A DNA stretch of 64,000 nucleotides, taken from assembly GCF_040529055.1 (NCBI RefSeq), contig NZ_CP132342.1:1300001-1364000 (forward strand), read 5' to 3'. The position numbers and the translations under genes were made by a program. Source of the stretch: Xanthomonas sontii. Its GTDB lineage: Bacteria; Pseudomonadota; Gammaproteobacteria; Xanthomonadales; Xanthomonadaceae. Position 1 is the first letter of the stretch. Each line of letters begins with the position of its first letter. The notes under the pieces are model-generated. The model saw only the letters and a program-made list of their open reading frames with translations. It was not told where the DNA came from and ran no database searches. Of the stretch, positions 57,701 through 64,000 are shown piece after piece.

Positions 57701-57831
57701 GGTCGTTCGGGCTGGAGGCGATCAACCTGACCGGCGAGGACGTACGCTGGCGCTCGCGCACCTCGAAGATGATCGTGAAGCTGGCCGACCAGAGCCCGCG
57801 TTATATGCTGGGCGTTCGCTATAAGTTCTGA
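54700..57831 (+). CDS. TonB-dependent outer membrane receptor
   Basis: This 1043-aa protein has a signal peptide (cleavage near NPAFAQ), a plug domain (about residues 50-170: DAISAEDIGKFPDTNLAES, TARGFGPQFNMVTLNGRQMP) and a beta-barrel ending in YMLGVRYKF. The style of plug and barrel is that of the large Caulobacter/Xanthomonas receptors used for uptake of plant oligosaccharides. Its place beside a LacI regulator and xylose genes suggests import of xylo-oligosaccharides or a xyloside. It is the first gene of a run with SapC, cupin and halogenase genes. Confidence 0.93.
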   Translation: MSRTLAKFKSRAMFTFVGGVLVINPAFAQDASTPAPAAEQQAQSSPTQLDTVQVTGLRNSLSQAMDIKRDAAGVVDAISAEDIGKFPDTNLAESLQRITGISIERRDGEGAQVTARGFGPQFNMVTLNGRQMPGADAFGAAGQVAIGGVDGGTRAFNFAQLAAEAINGIEVYKTSQANMPSGGIGATINILTARPFDHQGIVASAGAKAVSDRSQPFDNDITPELSGIFSYSNPDKTFGVGVSASYQKRKGGSVQATENYWNVQPWTGSMPGNPTVVNAPQIGALYARPNDLRYAFSEFERERVNGQAVLQFAPTDSLTLTLDYTYSTNEITENRGEQGMWLQNSNYTDVTFDTSGAVAVPTYIREIAGTKDFGLEQQRSMQKYKLGSLGLNAVWNVTDRLKLSFDAHDSKNESRPNDPLTGGGSLFMSIAGTNNCTTGPHCGGSWVQELNFNNGLPIGTQVWYPSDAAAAAKANGVVNPGFVPGEIGSQVLRVNSQSQISQIKQARVDGEWSFDQGRFQFGVDTNKSTTHRIQAAEAYSTLGDWGVANVDRDTAGGLMNLMQPVNIIGLFHDYGGTSWPAWRGDAGRLAEWAASQYGVGLGVSPQRAADNFVEEKTRSAYFQVELDGELAGRRTNTRLGVRYETTDVVSTSIIATPEAIEWQSNNDFRVVLSNEQQPFSEKTTYSYILPNLDFSIDLTDTLKGRVSFGKSIARAPIGNLYAGPGAQQPFGSVLIDPSSRASGNAQNPSLKPLESDNLDLALEWYFADASYLSVTYWNKSVNNFIGNTVVQENLYGLRDPTSGPDAKSALAFLTSGACLAQVGPANAAACSANDTSLFTALALLRNNPAGLAAYNGTGAQVLATEAAYDLYGEADDPLYEFNVNRPINQNQAKLHGWELGGQYFLGDTGFGILANYTIVKGDVGYDNGGDPGIDQFALTGLSDTANAVLMYEKYGWSVRLAWNWRDQYLILANQGTSRNPYYVEPYEQWDLSVNYTLNDHWSFGLEAINLTGEDVRWRSRTSKMIVKLADQSPRYMLGVRYKF

Positions 57832-57926
57832 ACAAGGCGGAGAGGTTCTCTTCGCATGTCGCCACGGGCGCCGCTGCGATTGCGGCGGCGCCCCGTGCCG
57901 GACTCCAGAGGGGAGTGCGCACCACC

Positions 57927-58685
57927 ATGCCGCGTTACGAGATGCTCAACAACATCGCCCATCGCGACCTGCGCGTGGCCACCGACTTCGGTCCGGAGTT
58001 CGGCGACGCGGTGGGGATGGTGCCGGCCTACCCCAGCGAGTACGCCGAGCTGCAGCGGGAATATCCGATCTTCCTGCGCAAGGATCCGGCGGACGGCGCC
58101 TGGCAGTCGGTGGTGCTGCTGGGGTTCGAGCAGCACGAGAACCTGTTCCTGCAGGAGCGGCGCTGGACGGCCTCCTATCTCCCTGGGGCGGCGGCCAAGG
58201 GGCCGTTCCTGATCGGCTTCCAGGAGCAGCGCATCGACGGCGTGCTGACCCAGGACGCGGTGCTGCACGTGGACATGGAGCATCCGCGGGTGACGGCGCT
58301 GCAGGGCGAGCCGGTGTTTCTGCCGCAGGGCGGCAACACGCCCTATCTCGACCACATCGCCGGCGTGCTGCGCGGTATCCACGAAGGCCATGCATTCGGC
58401 GCGGAGATGTTCGCCGCGCTCGATGCACACGGCTTGATCCAGCCGGTGGCGCTCGACGTGCAGCTCGATGCGCAGCACCGCGTCGGCGTGAACGGCCTGC
58501 ACGCGATCGACCGTGAGCGCCTGGCCCAACTGGACGGCGCCGCGCTGGCCGCGCTCAACCGCGCCGGCTATCTGGAAGGCGCGTACCTGATGCTGGCCTC
58601 GCTGCACAACATGCGCCGCCTGATCGCCGAGAAGCAGCGGCGCCTGCGCCTGCAGGATGCCGCCGGCGCGGCAGGCAGGAACTGA
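57927..58685 (+). CDS. SapC-family protein
   Basis: The 252-aa soluble protein matches the SapC family by its start (MPRYEMLNNIAHRDLRVAT) and by QSVVLLGFEQHENLFL. The name comes from a Campylobacter surface-layer locus, but in Xanthomonadaceae and alteromonads such genes sit beside TonB receptors and halogenases, with no known biochemical function. ATG 57927 is chosen over GTG 57915 because the AGGGGAG site fits it better. The gap to the cupin gene is 2 bp. Confidence 0.85.
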   Translation: MPRYEMLNNIAHRDLRVATDFGPEFGDAVGMVPAYPSEYAELQREYPIFLRKDPADGAWQSVVLLGFEQHENLFLQERRWTASYLPGAAAKGPFLIGFQEQRIDGVLTQDAVLHVDMEHPRVTALQGEPVFLPQGGNTPYLDHIAGVLRGIHEGHAFGAEMFAALDAHGLIQPVALDVQLDAQHRVGVNGLHAIDRERLAQLDGAALAALNRAGYLEGAYLMLASLHNMRRLIAEKQRRLRLQDAAGAAGRN

Positions 58686-58687
58686 GC

Positions 58688-59707
58688 GTGCCGGACGGCG
58701 CAGCCATGCGGACACTGGAGGGCGTGCAGCCCACCGCGCTGCCACTGCAGGACCTGGTGGCGGCCGGGGAGCCGGTGGTGTTGCGCGGCATCGCGCGCGA
58801 CTGGGGACTTGTCCAGGCCGGCTTGCGCTCCACGCAGGACGCCCTGTCCTACCTGCGCGGCTTCGATACGGGCGTGCCTGTTCCATATTCCTTCGGCGAG
58901 CCCGGGATCGAAGGACGCCCGTTCTACAACGCCGACTTCACCGCGTTGAATTTCGAGGTCCGCCGCGGAACGCTCACGCAGGTGCTGGAGGCGATCGCCG
59001 CGACCTTCGAGGATCCGCGGCCGCCCACGTACTATGTCGCGTCGCTGCCGATCGAGCGGGCGCTGCCCGGCTTCGCCCAGGCCAACGACGCCGGCCTGGC
59101 CGGGCAGGGCGTCGATGCGCCGCCGAGCATCTGGATCGGCAACCGGGTGACGGCGTCCTGTCATTTCGACACGCCGGACAACCTGGCCTGCTGTGCGGTG
59201 GGCCGGCGCCACGTCACCCTGTTTCCGCCCGAGCAGATCGACAACCTGTATCCGGGGCCGCTGGAGCCGACGCCGGGCGGCCAGGTGGTCAGCGTGGTCG
59301 ATGTCGACCGCCCCGACTTCGCGCGCTATCCGCGTTTCCGCGATGCGCTGGCCAGCGCACGGCACGCAGAGCTGGAGCCGGGCGATGCGCTGTTCATCCC
59401 CAGCATGTGGTGGCACCACGTACGCAGCCTCGCGCCGTTCAACGTGCTGGTGAACTACTGGTGGCGCAGTGCGCCGGCGTTCCTGCCCTCGCCGCTGACG
59501 GCGTTGCAGCACGCGATGTGGGCGTTGCGCGATCTGCCGGCGCGCGAGAAGCAGGCCTGGGCCAAGCTCTTCGACTACTACGTGTTCGGCCCCGGCGAAC
59601 GCGCAGGCCAGCACCTGCCCGAGGCCGCCCGGGGCGAACTGGCCCCGTTCGACGAGGCACGGGCACGCCGCACGCGCGCGCAGCTGTTGGCGCGGCTCAA
59701 CCGTTGA
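58688..59707 (+). CDS. Cupin-like (JmjC-type) Fe(II)/2-oxoglutarate oxygenase homologue
   Basis: The 339-aa protein has a JmjC-like cupin fold with a likely iron triad His159, Asp161 (ASCHFDTPDN) and a His at 243-244 (SMWWHHVRS), the HxD...H pattern of 2-oxoglutarate oxygenases. Such proteins hydroxylate proteins or small molecules. GTG 58688 is used because AGGAA lies eight bases upstream; ATG 58706 is an alternative. It lies 2 bp after SapC and 13 bp before the halogenase, so it is surely cotranscribed. Confidence 0.85.
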   Translation: MPDGAAMRTLEGVQPTALPLQDLVAAGEPVVLRGIARDWGLVQAGLRSTQDALSYLRGFDTGVPVPYSFGEPGIEGRPFYNADFTALNFEVRRGTLTQVLEAIAATFEDPRPPTYYVASLPIERALPGFAQANDAGLAGQGVDAPPSIWIGNRVTASCHFDTPDNLACCAVGRRHVTLFPPEQIDNLYPGPLEPTPGGQVVSVVDVDRPDFARYPRFRDALASARHAELEPGDALFIPSMWWHHVRSLAPFNVLVNYWWRSAPAFLPSPLTALQHAMWALRDLPAREKQAWAKLFDYYVFGPGERAGQHLPEAARGELAPFDEARARRTRAQLLARLNR

Positions 59708-59720
59708 TGGGGACTTTGTC

Positions 59721-61250
59721 GTGAACCTAGCCAACACCACGGACGGACGCATCCGCAAGGTCGTCATCGCCGGCGGCGGCACCGCGGGCTGGCTGGCCGG
59801 CTGCGCGCTGGCCCACCAGTTCCGCGATCGCCTGGACATCACCCTGGTGGAGTCCGAGCAGATCGGCACCGTGGGCGTCGGCGAGTCGACCGTGCCGCCG
59901 ATCCGCGCCTTCCACCGCTTTTTGCAGATCGACGAACAGGAATTCCTGCGCGCCGTCGCCGGCACGTTCAAGCTGTCGATCTCGTTCGAACATTGGCGCC
60001 GCCCCGGCGATCGCTTCATCCATCCGTTCGGCACGATCGGGCAGGGCACCTGGGCCACGCCGTTCCATCATTTCTGGCTGGACAGCCTGCGCCGCGGCAT
60101 GCCGTCGGACCTGGGCGATTTCTGCCTGGAGAGCGTGGCCTCGCGTGCGGACCGGTTCTCGCTGGAGACGCAACCGCAGGTCAACTACGCCTATCACTTC
60201 GATGCCGCGCTCTACGCGAAGTTCCTGCGCAAGAAGGCCGAAGGGTACGGCCTGTGCCGGGTCGAGGGACAGATCCGCGAGGTCCGGCAACATGCGCACG
60301 ACGGCTCGGTCGCGGCGCTGCTGCTGGAAGACGGGCAGCTCATCGAGGGCGATCTGTTCATCGACTGCACCGGATTCCGCGGCCTGCTGACCGAGCAGAC
60401 CCTGCACACCGGCTACGAAGACTGGCGCGAATGGTTGCCCAGCGATCGCGCCGTGGCGGTGCAGACCGAGGCGGTCGCGCCGCCGGTGCCGTATACCCGT
60501 GCCATCGCGCACGAGGCTGGGTGGCGTTGGCATATCGCCCTGCAGCACCGGGTCGGGTGCGGGTTGGTGTTCTCCAGCCGGCACATGTCCGACGACGAGG
60601 CGCACGCCAAGCTGCTGCGCGACGTCGACGGCCCGCCGCTGCGCGACCCGTGGCTGGTGCCGTTTCGCAGCGGGCGCAGGCTGCAGGCCTGGAACAGGAA
60701 CGTGGTGGCGCTGGGCCTGGCCAGCGGCTTCATCGAGCCGCTGGAATCGACCAGCATCCACCTGACCATCAGTGCGGTGGTGCGCCTGATCCAGCTGTTT
60801 CCCCACGAGGGCATCAGCCCGGCGCTGGTGGAGCTGTACAACACGGTCAGCCGCCAGGAGATGGAGCACGTGCGCGATTTCATCATCCTGCACTACCACG
60901 CCACCCAGCGCGACGAGCCGATGTGGAAAGCCTGCCGCGAAATGGCGCTGCCGGAGTCGCTGGCGATTCGGCTGCGCGCCTGGCGCGAACGGGCGCACGC
61001 CTGGCAGGGCCCGGGCGAGTTGTTCCGCGTGGACTCCTGGACCAGCGTGTTGCTGGGGCAGGGCATCCAGCCGGGACCGCCGCATCCGCTGGCCGCCGCC
61101 ATCGGCGACGCGGATCTGCGCACGCTGCTGACGCGGATCCGGCAGCCGCTGCAGCAGGCCAGCGCGGCGATGCCGTCGCAGGCGGAGTTCATCGAACGCT
61201 ATTGCAAGGCGTCGCCCGAGGTCTGGCAACGGAGCAGTTCCCTGGCGTAA
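59721..61250 (+). CDS. Flavin-dependent tryptophan-halogenase family protein
   Basis: The 509-aa protein has the FAD-binding motif GGGTAGW (18-24) and GVGESTVPP (52-60). The lysine equivalent to the catalytic Lys79 of PrnA is at about Lys84 (GTFKLSISF). The halogenase WxWxI motif is at Trp268-Trp270 (GWRWHIALQHR), and the late EPLEST box is at 339-344. It could halogenate an aromatic or sugar-linked substrate, but many members of this TonB-linked branch have no proven activity, and a flavin reductase is not encoded nearby. GTG 59721 has a good ATGGGGA site. Confidence 0.9.
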   Translation: MNLANTTDGRIRKVVIAGGGTAGWLAGCALAHQFRDRLDITLVESEQIGTVGVGESTVPPIRAFHRFLQIDEQEFLRAVAGTFKLSISFEHWRRPGDRFIHPFGTIGQGTWATPFHHFWLDSLRRGMPSDLGDFCLESVASRADRFSLETQPQVNYAYHFDAALYAKFLRKKAEGYGLCRVEGQIREVRQHAHDGSVAALLLEDGQLIEGDLFIDCTGFRGLLTEQTLHTGYEDWREWLPSDRAVAVQTEAVAPPVPYTRAIAHEAGWRWHIALQHRVGCGLVFSSRHMSDDEAHAKLLRDVDGPPLRDPWLVPFRSGRRLQAWNRNVVALGLASGFIEPLESTSIHLTISAVVRLIQLFPHEGISPALVELYNTVSRQEMEHVRDFIILHYHATQRDEPMWKACREMALPESLAIRLRAWRERAHAWQGPGELFRVDSWTSVLLGQGIQPGPPHPLAAAIGDADLRTLLTRIRQPLQQASAAMPSQAEFIERYCKASPEVWQRSSSLA

Positions 61251-61275
61251 CGGCACCCACGCTGTCGTCCAAAAA

Positions 61276-61289
61276 TGATAGCGCTAACG
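61276..61289. promoter_or_regulatory. LacI-type operator before xylB
   Basis: TGATAGCGCTAACG shares its first 11 bases and its twelfth-position A-for-T variant with the palindrome at 54453-54466, and differs from the recalled Xanthomonas xyl-box (TGGTAGCGCTAACA) at two positions. It lies 16 bp before the xylB start, so a bound repressor would block transcription of xylB and xylA. Confidence 0.7.
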
Positions 61290-61304
61290 AAAAGGCGGTA
61301 CGAC

Positions 61305-62807
61305 GTGGAAGAAAGGGAACTGGTAGCCGGAATCGATGCGGGGACGCAGAGCCTGAAGGTCGTGGTCTACGACCCGGTCGGGCGCAGCGTCGTGGCCAGC
61401 AGCAGTGCGCCGCTGGAGTTGCATTCCGCCGCCGATGGCAGCCGTGAACAACATCCGGCCGACTGGGTCGCGGCCCTGCAGGTCTGCTTCCACGCCATCG
61501 ATCCTGCGCTGCGCTCGCGCCTCGCCGCGCTGGCGGTCTCCGGCCAGCAGCATGGCTTCGTGCCGGTCGATGCGGCAGGCGAGGTGCTGGCACCGGCCAA
61601 GCTGTGGTGCGACACCAGCACCTCGGCCGAGTGCGTGCAGATCATGGACGCGCTCGGCGGCGCGGCGCGCACCATCGCGCTGGCGGGCAATCCGATCCTC
61701 ACCGGTTACACAGCCTCCAAGCTGCCGTGGACCAAGACGCACCGGCCCGAGGCCTATGCGCGGCTCGCCACGATCCTGCTGCCGCACGACTACCTCAACT
61801 TCGTGCTGACCGGCCAGCGCTTCTGCGAGTACGGCGACGCCTCGGGCACGGGCTGGCTGGACGTGCGCACGCGCACCTGGTCGACCGAGCTGTTGCGCGC
61901 CACCGATCCGCAGCGCGATCTGGCGGCTTGCCTGCCGCGTTTCGCCGCGCCCGATGCCTTGTTCGACATCGACCCCGCCGCCGCGCACATGTTCGGTCTG
62001 CCGGCGACGCTGAAGGTCGCCGTCGGCGGCGGCGACAACATGATGGCGGCCATCGGCACCGGCTGCGTCGTGCCCGGCCGCCTGGCGATGAGTCTGGGCA
62101 CCTCCGGCACCCTGTTCGCCTACTCCGACACGCCGGTGGTCGACCCGGACGGTGCGTGGGCCGCGTTCTGCTCCTCCACCGGCGGCTGGTTGCCGCTGAT
62201 CTGCACGATGAACTGCACCGTGGCGACCGAGCAGGTCGCCGCCGCGTTCGGCTTCAGCACACGCGACGGCGATGCGCATCTGCACGCCACCGCGCCCGGT
62301 GCCGACGGCCTGGTGATGCTGCCGTTCCTCAATGGCGAGCGCACGCCGGACCTGCCGTTGGGCAAGGGCCTGCTGGCGGGCCTGGACACGCACAACATGA
62401 CCCCGGCCCACCTCTATCGCGCGGCGATGGAAGGGGCGACCTACAGCCTGAAGTACGGCTTCGACGCGTTCGTGCGTGCCGGCATGCAGTTCGAGCGCAT
62501 CGTGCTGACCGGCGGCGGCAGCAACAGCGGCGCGTGGCGGCAGCTGGTGGCCGATGTGTTCGGCCTGCCGGTGGACGTGCCCACGCAGCCGGAAGGCGCG
62601 GCGTTCGGTGCGGCCTTGCAGGCGCTGTGGGCCGTGGGCCTGGCACGCGGCGATGCCGCTTCCATTGCCGACATCGCGCAACAGCATGTGGCGGTCGATC
62701 CGCAGCTGTCCGCCCGTCCGGATCCGGCGCGCACCCAGGCCTATGCCGCGGCCTATGCACGCTTCCTGCGCCACCTCGACGCCTGCCTGCCGCTGTTCCG
62801 CGGCTGA
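61305..62807 (+). CDS. xylB: Xylulokinase
   Basis: The 500-aa FGGY-family kinase phosphorylates D-xylulose with ATP. The first beta-strand loop is [15 protein letters not shown], the active-site region is [15 protein letters not shown], and [20 protein letters not shown] is conserved. GTG 61305 with AAGGCGG upstream is preferred; an ATG at 61275 would add ten residues and overlap the operator. xylA follows after 44 bp, giving the xylose-to-xylulose-5-phosphate route. Confidence 0.93.
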   Translation: MEERELVAGIDAGTQSLKVVVYDPVGRSVVASSSAPLELHSAADGSREQHPADWVAALQVCFHAIDPALRSRLAALAVSGQQHGFVPVDAAGEVLAPAKLWCDTSTSAECVQIMDALGGAARTIALAGNPILTGYTASKLPWTKTHRPEAYARLATILLPHDYLNFVLTGQRFCEYGDASGTGWLDVRTRTWSTELLRATDPQRDLAACLPRFAAPDALFDIDPAAAHMFGLPATLKVAVGGGDNMMAAIGTGCVVPGRLAMSLGTSGTLFAYSDTPVVDPDGAWAAFCSSTGGWLPLICTMNCTVATEQVAAAFGFSTRDGDAHLHATAPGADGLVMLPFLNGERTPDLPLGKGLLAGLDTHNMTPAHLYRAAMEGATYSLKYGFDAFVRAGMQFERIVLTGGGSNSGAWRQLVADVFGLPVDVPTQPEGAAFGAALQALWAVGLARGDAASIADIAQQHVAVDPQLSARPDPARTQAYAAAYARFLRHLDACLPLFRG

Positions 62808-62851
62808 TTGCCCGTTTCGCACGCCCTCCCACCACGACAGGAACCCGCACC

Positions 62852-64000
62852 ATGCACACTCAGCCCTTCATCGGCGCCAAGGAATATTTCTCCGGTATCG
62901 GCCGCATCCCCTTCGAAGGCCGCGGCTCGGACAACCCGCTGGCCTTCAAGGTCTACGACGCCAACAAGGTCGTCGGCGGAAAGACCATGCAGGACCATCT
63001 GCGCTTCGCAGTCTGCTACTGGCACACCTTCTGCAACGCCGGGCAGGATCCGTTCGGCCCGGGCACGCGCCATTTCCCGTGGGAGGTCGGTGCGCCGCTG
63101 GCCAGCGCCGAGGCGAAAGTGGATGCGGCGTTCGAGTTCTTCACCAAGCTCGGCGTGCCGTACTGGTGCTTCCACGACATCGACCTGGCGCCGGACGCTG
63201 ACGATGCCGGGCAGTACGAGAAGAACCTCAAGCACATGGTGGGCCTGGCCAAGGCGCGCCAGGACGCGACCGGCATGAAGCTGCTGTGGGGCACGGCGAA
63301 TCTGTTCTCGCATCCGCGCTACATGAACGGTGCCGCGACCAATCCCGATTTCGCCGTGGTGGCGCGCGCCGCCGTGCAGGTCAAGGCGGCGCTGGAAGCG
63401 ACGGTGGAACTGGGCGGCGAGCATTACGTGTTCTGGGGCGGCCGCGAAGGCTATGCCTCGCTGGTCAACACGCAGATGAAACGCGAACTCGAGCACTTCG
63501 CGCGCTTCCTCACCATGGCGCGCGACTACGGCCGCAGCATTGGCCTGAAGGGCAACTTCCTGATCGAGCCCAAGCCGATGGAGCCGATGAAGCACCAGTA
63601 CGACTTCGACAGCGCGACGGTGGCGGGCTTCCTGAAGCAGCACGGCCTGGACAAGGACTTCAAGCTCAACATCGAGGCCAACCACGCCACGCTGTCCGGC
63701 CACACCTTCGAGCACGACCTGCAGGTCGCCTCCGACCACGGCCTGCTGGGCAGCATCGACGCCAACCGCGGCAATGCGCAGAACGGCTGGGATACCGACC
63801 AGTTCCCGACCGACCTGTACGACACCGTGGGCGCCATGCTGGTGGTGCTGCGCCAGGGCGGCCTGGAGGGCGGCCTGAACTTCGACGCCAAGGTGCGCCG
63901 CGAGTCTACCGAGCTGGAGGATCTGTTCATCGCCCACATCGGTGGCATGGACGCGTTCGCCCGCGGGCTGGAAGTCGCCCATGCGTTGCTCAACGATTCG
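62852..64000 (+). CDS. xylA: Xylose isomerase (3' end beyond the window)
   Basis: The first 383 residues are present; the family length is about 440. Active-site segments are [13 protein letters not shown], the metal ligands in [16 protein letters not shown] and [18 protein letters not shown], and SIDANRGN. It converts D-xylose to D-xylulose, the substrate of XylB. ATG 62852 has AGGAA upstream. Expressed with xylB under the operator at 61276. Confidence 0.97.
   Translation, partial: MHTQPFIGAKEYFSGIGRIPFEGRGSDNPLAFKVYDANKVVGGKTMQDHLRFAVCYWHTFCNAGQDPFGPGTRHFPWEVGAPLASAEAKVDAAFEFFTKLGVPYWCFHDIDLAPDADDAGQYEKNLKHMVGLAKARQDATGMKLLWGTANLFSHPRYMNGAATNPDFAVVARAAVQVKAALEATVELGGEHYVFWGGREGYASLVNTQMKRELEHFARFLTMARDYGRSIGLKGNFLIEPKPMEPMKHQYDFDSATVAGFLKQHGLDKDFKLNIEANHATLSGHTFEHDLQVASDHGLLGSIDANRGNAQNGWDTDQFPTDLYDTVGAMLVVLRQGGLEGGLNFDAKVRRESTELEDLFIAHIGGMDAFARGLEVAHALLNDS

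Overview
The window looks like chromosomal DNA of a Xanthomonas species, or a very close Xanthomonadaceae relative. The DNA is GC-rich, and an rRNA operon with tRNA-Ile in its spacer runs off the left edge. The cta (cytochrome aa3) cluster, short PutA, FadL porin, TonB-receptor/SapC/cupin/halogenase cassette, xylose genes and dispersed palindromic repeats are all of types familiar in that genus. The assignment rests on recognising protein families and repeats by eye, not on a database search.

Layout. 1-3.5 kb: tRNA-Ile(GAT), 23S and 5S rRNA with processing stems and a strong terminator, then a repeat-filled gene-free stretch to 4.2 kb. 4.2-18.2 kb: core and metabolic genes: zinc alcohol dehydrogenase, M28 peptidase lipoprotein, a secreted repeat protein, EnvC-like and CtpA-like cell-envelope proteins, a 2-hydroxyacid dehydrogenase/DUF1820/rhomboid operon, FadL, and PutA. 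18.4-27.0 kb: the aa3 oxidase cluster (DUF2244, ctaC, ctaD, a 43-aa membrane protein, ctaG, ctaE, SURF1, a SCO-like protein, ctaA, ctaB), with one small gene on the opposite strand. 27.0-33.2 kb: a soluble double-PAS chemoreceptor, a thioredoxin lipoprotein, an SBF-type transporter, and a lipase-like gene broken by an in-frame TGA.

33.2-42.5 kb: dnaG, yihY, yqeY and rpsU on the minus strand, divergent from tsaD, folB, an MscS-family channel and an ATP-grasp/alpha-E pair. 42.7-51.1 kb: a GH3 beta-glucosidase with its own LacI-type operator, YiaA, a PQQ-type sugar dehydrogenase, small hypothetical proteins, and an L,D-transpeptidase/amino-acid permease pair. 51.2-53.3 kb: an IS110-family element between two inverted copies of a roughly 300-bp repeat with hexanucleotide tracts. 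The element appears to sit in a small palindromic repeat and carries a non-coding end that could encode a bridge RNA.

53.3-64.0 kb is the most interesting block. A LacI-family repressor with a perfect 14-bp palindrome at its own promoter diverges from a TonB-dependent receptor, a SapC-family protein, a cupin/JmjC-like protein and a flavin-dependent tryptophan-halogenase homologue. These are followed by xylB and xylA (cut by the window end), with a second, closely similar operator before xylB. The inferred picture is a xylose-responsive uptake and catabolism locus that includes an oxygenase-like protein and a halogenase-like protein of unknown substrate.
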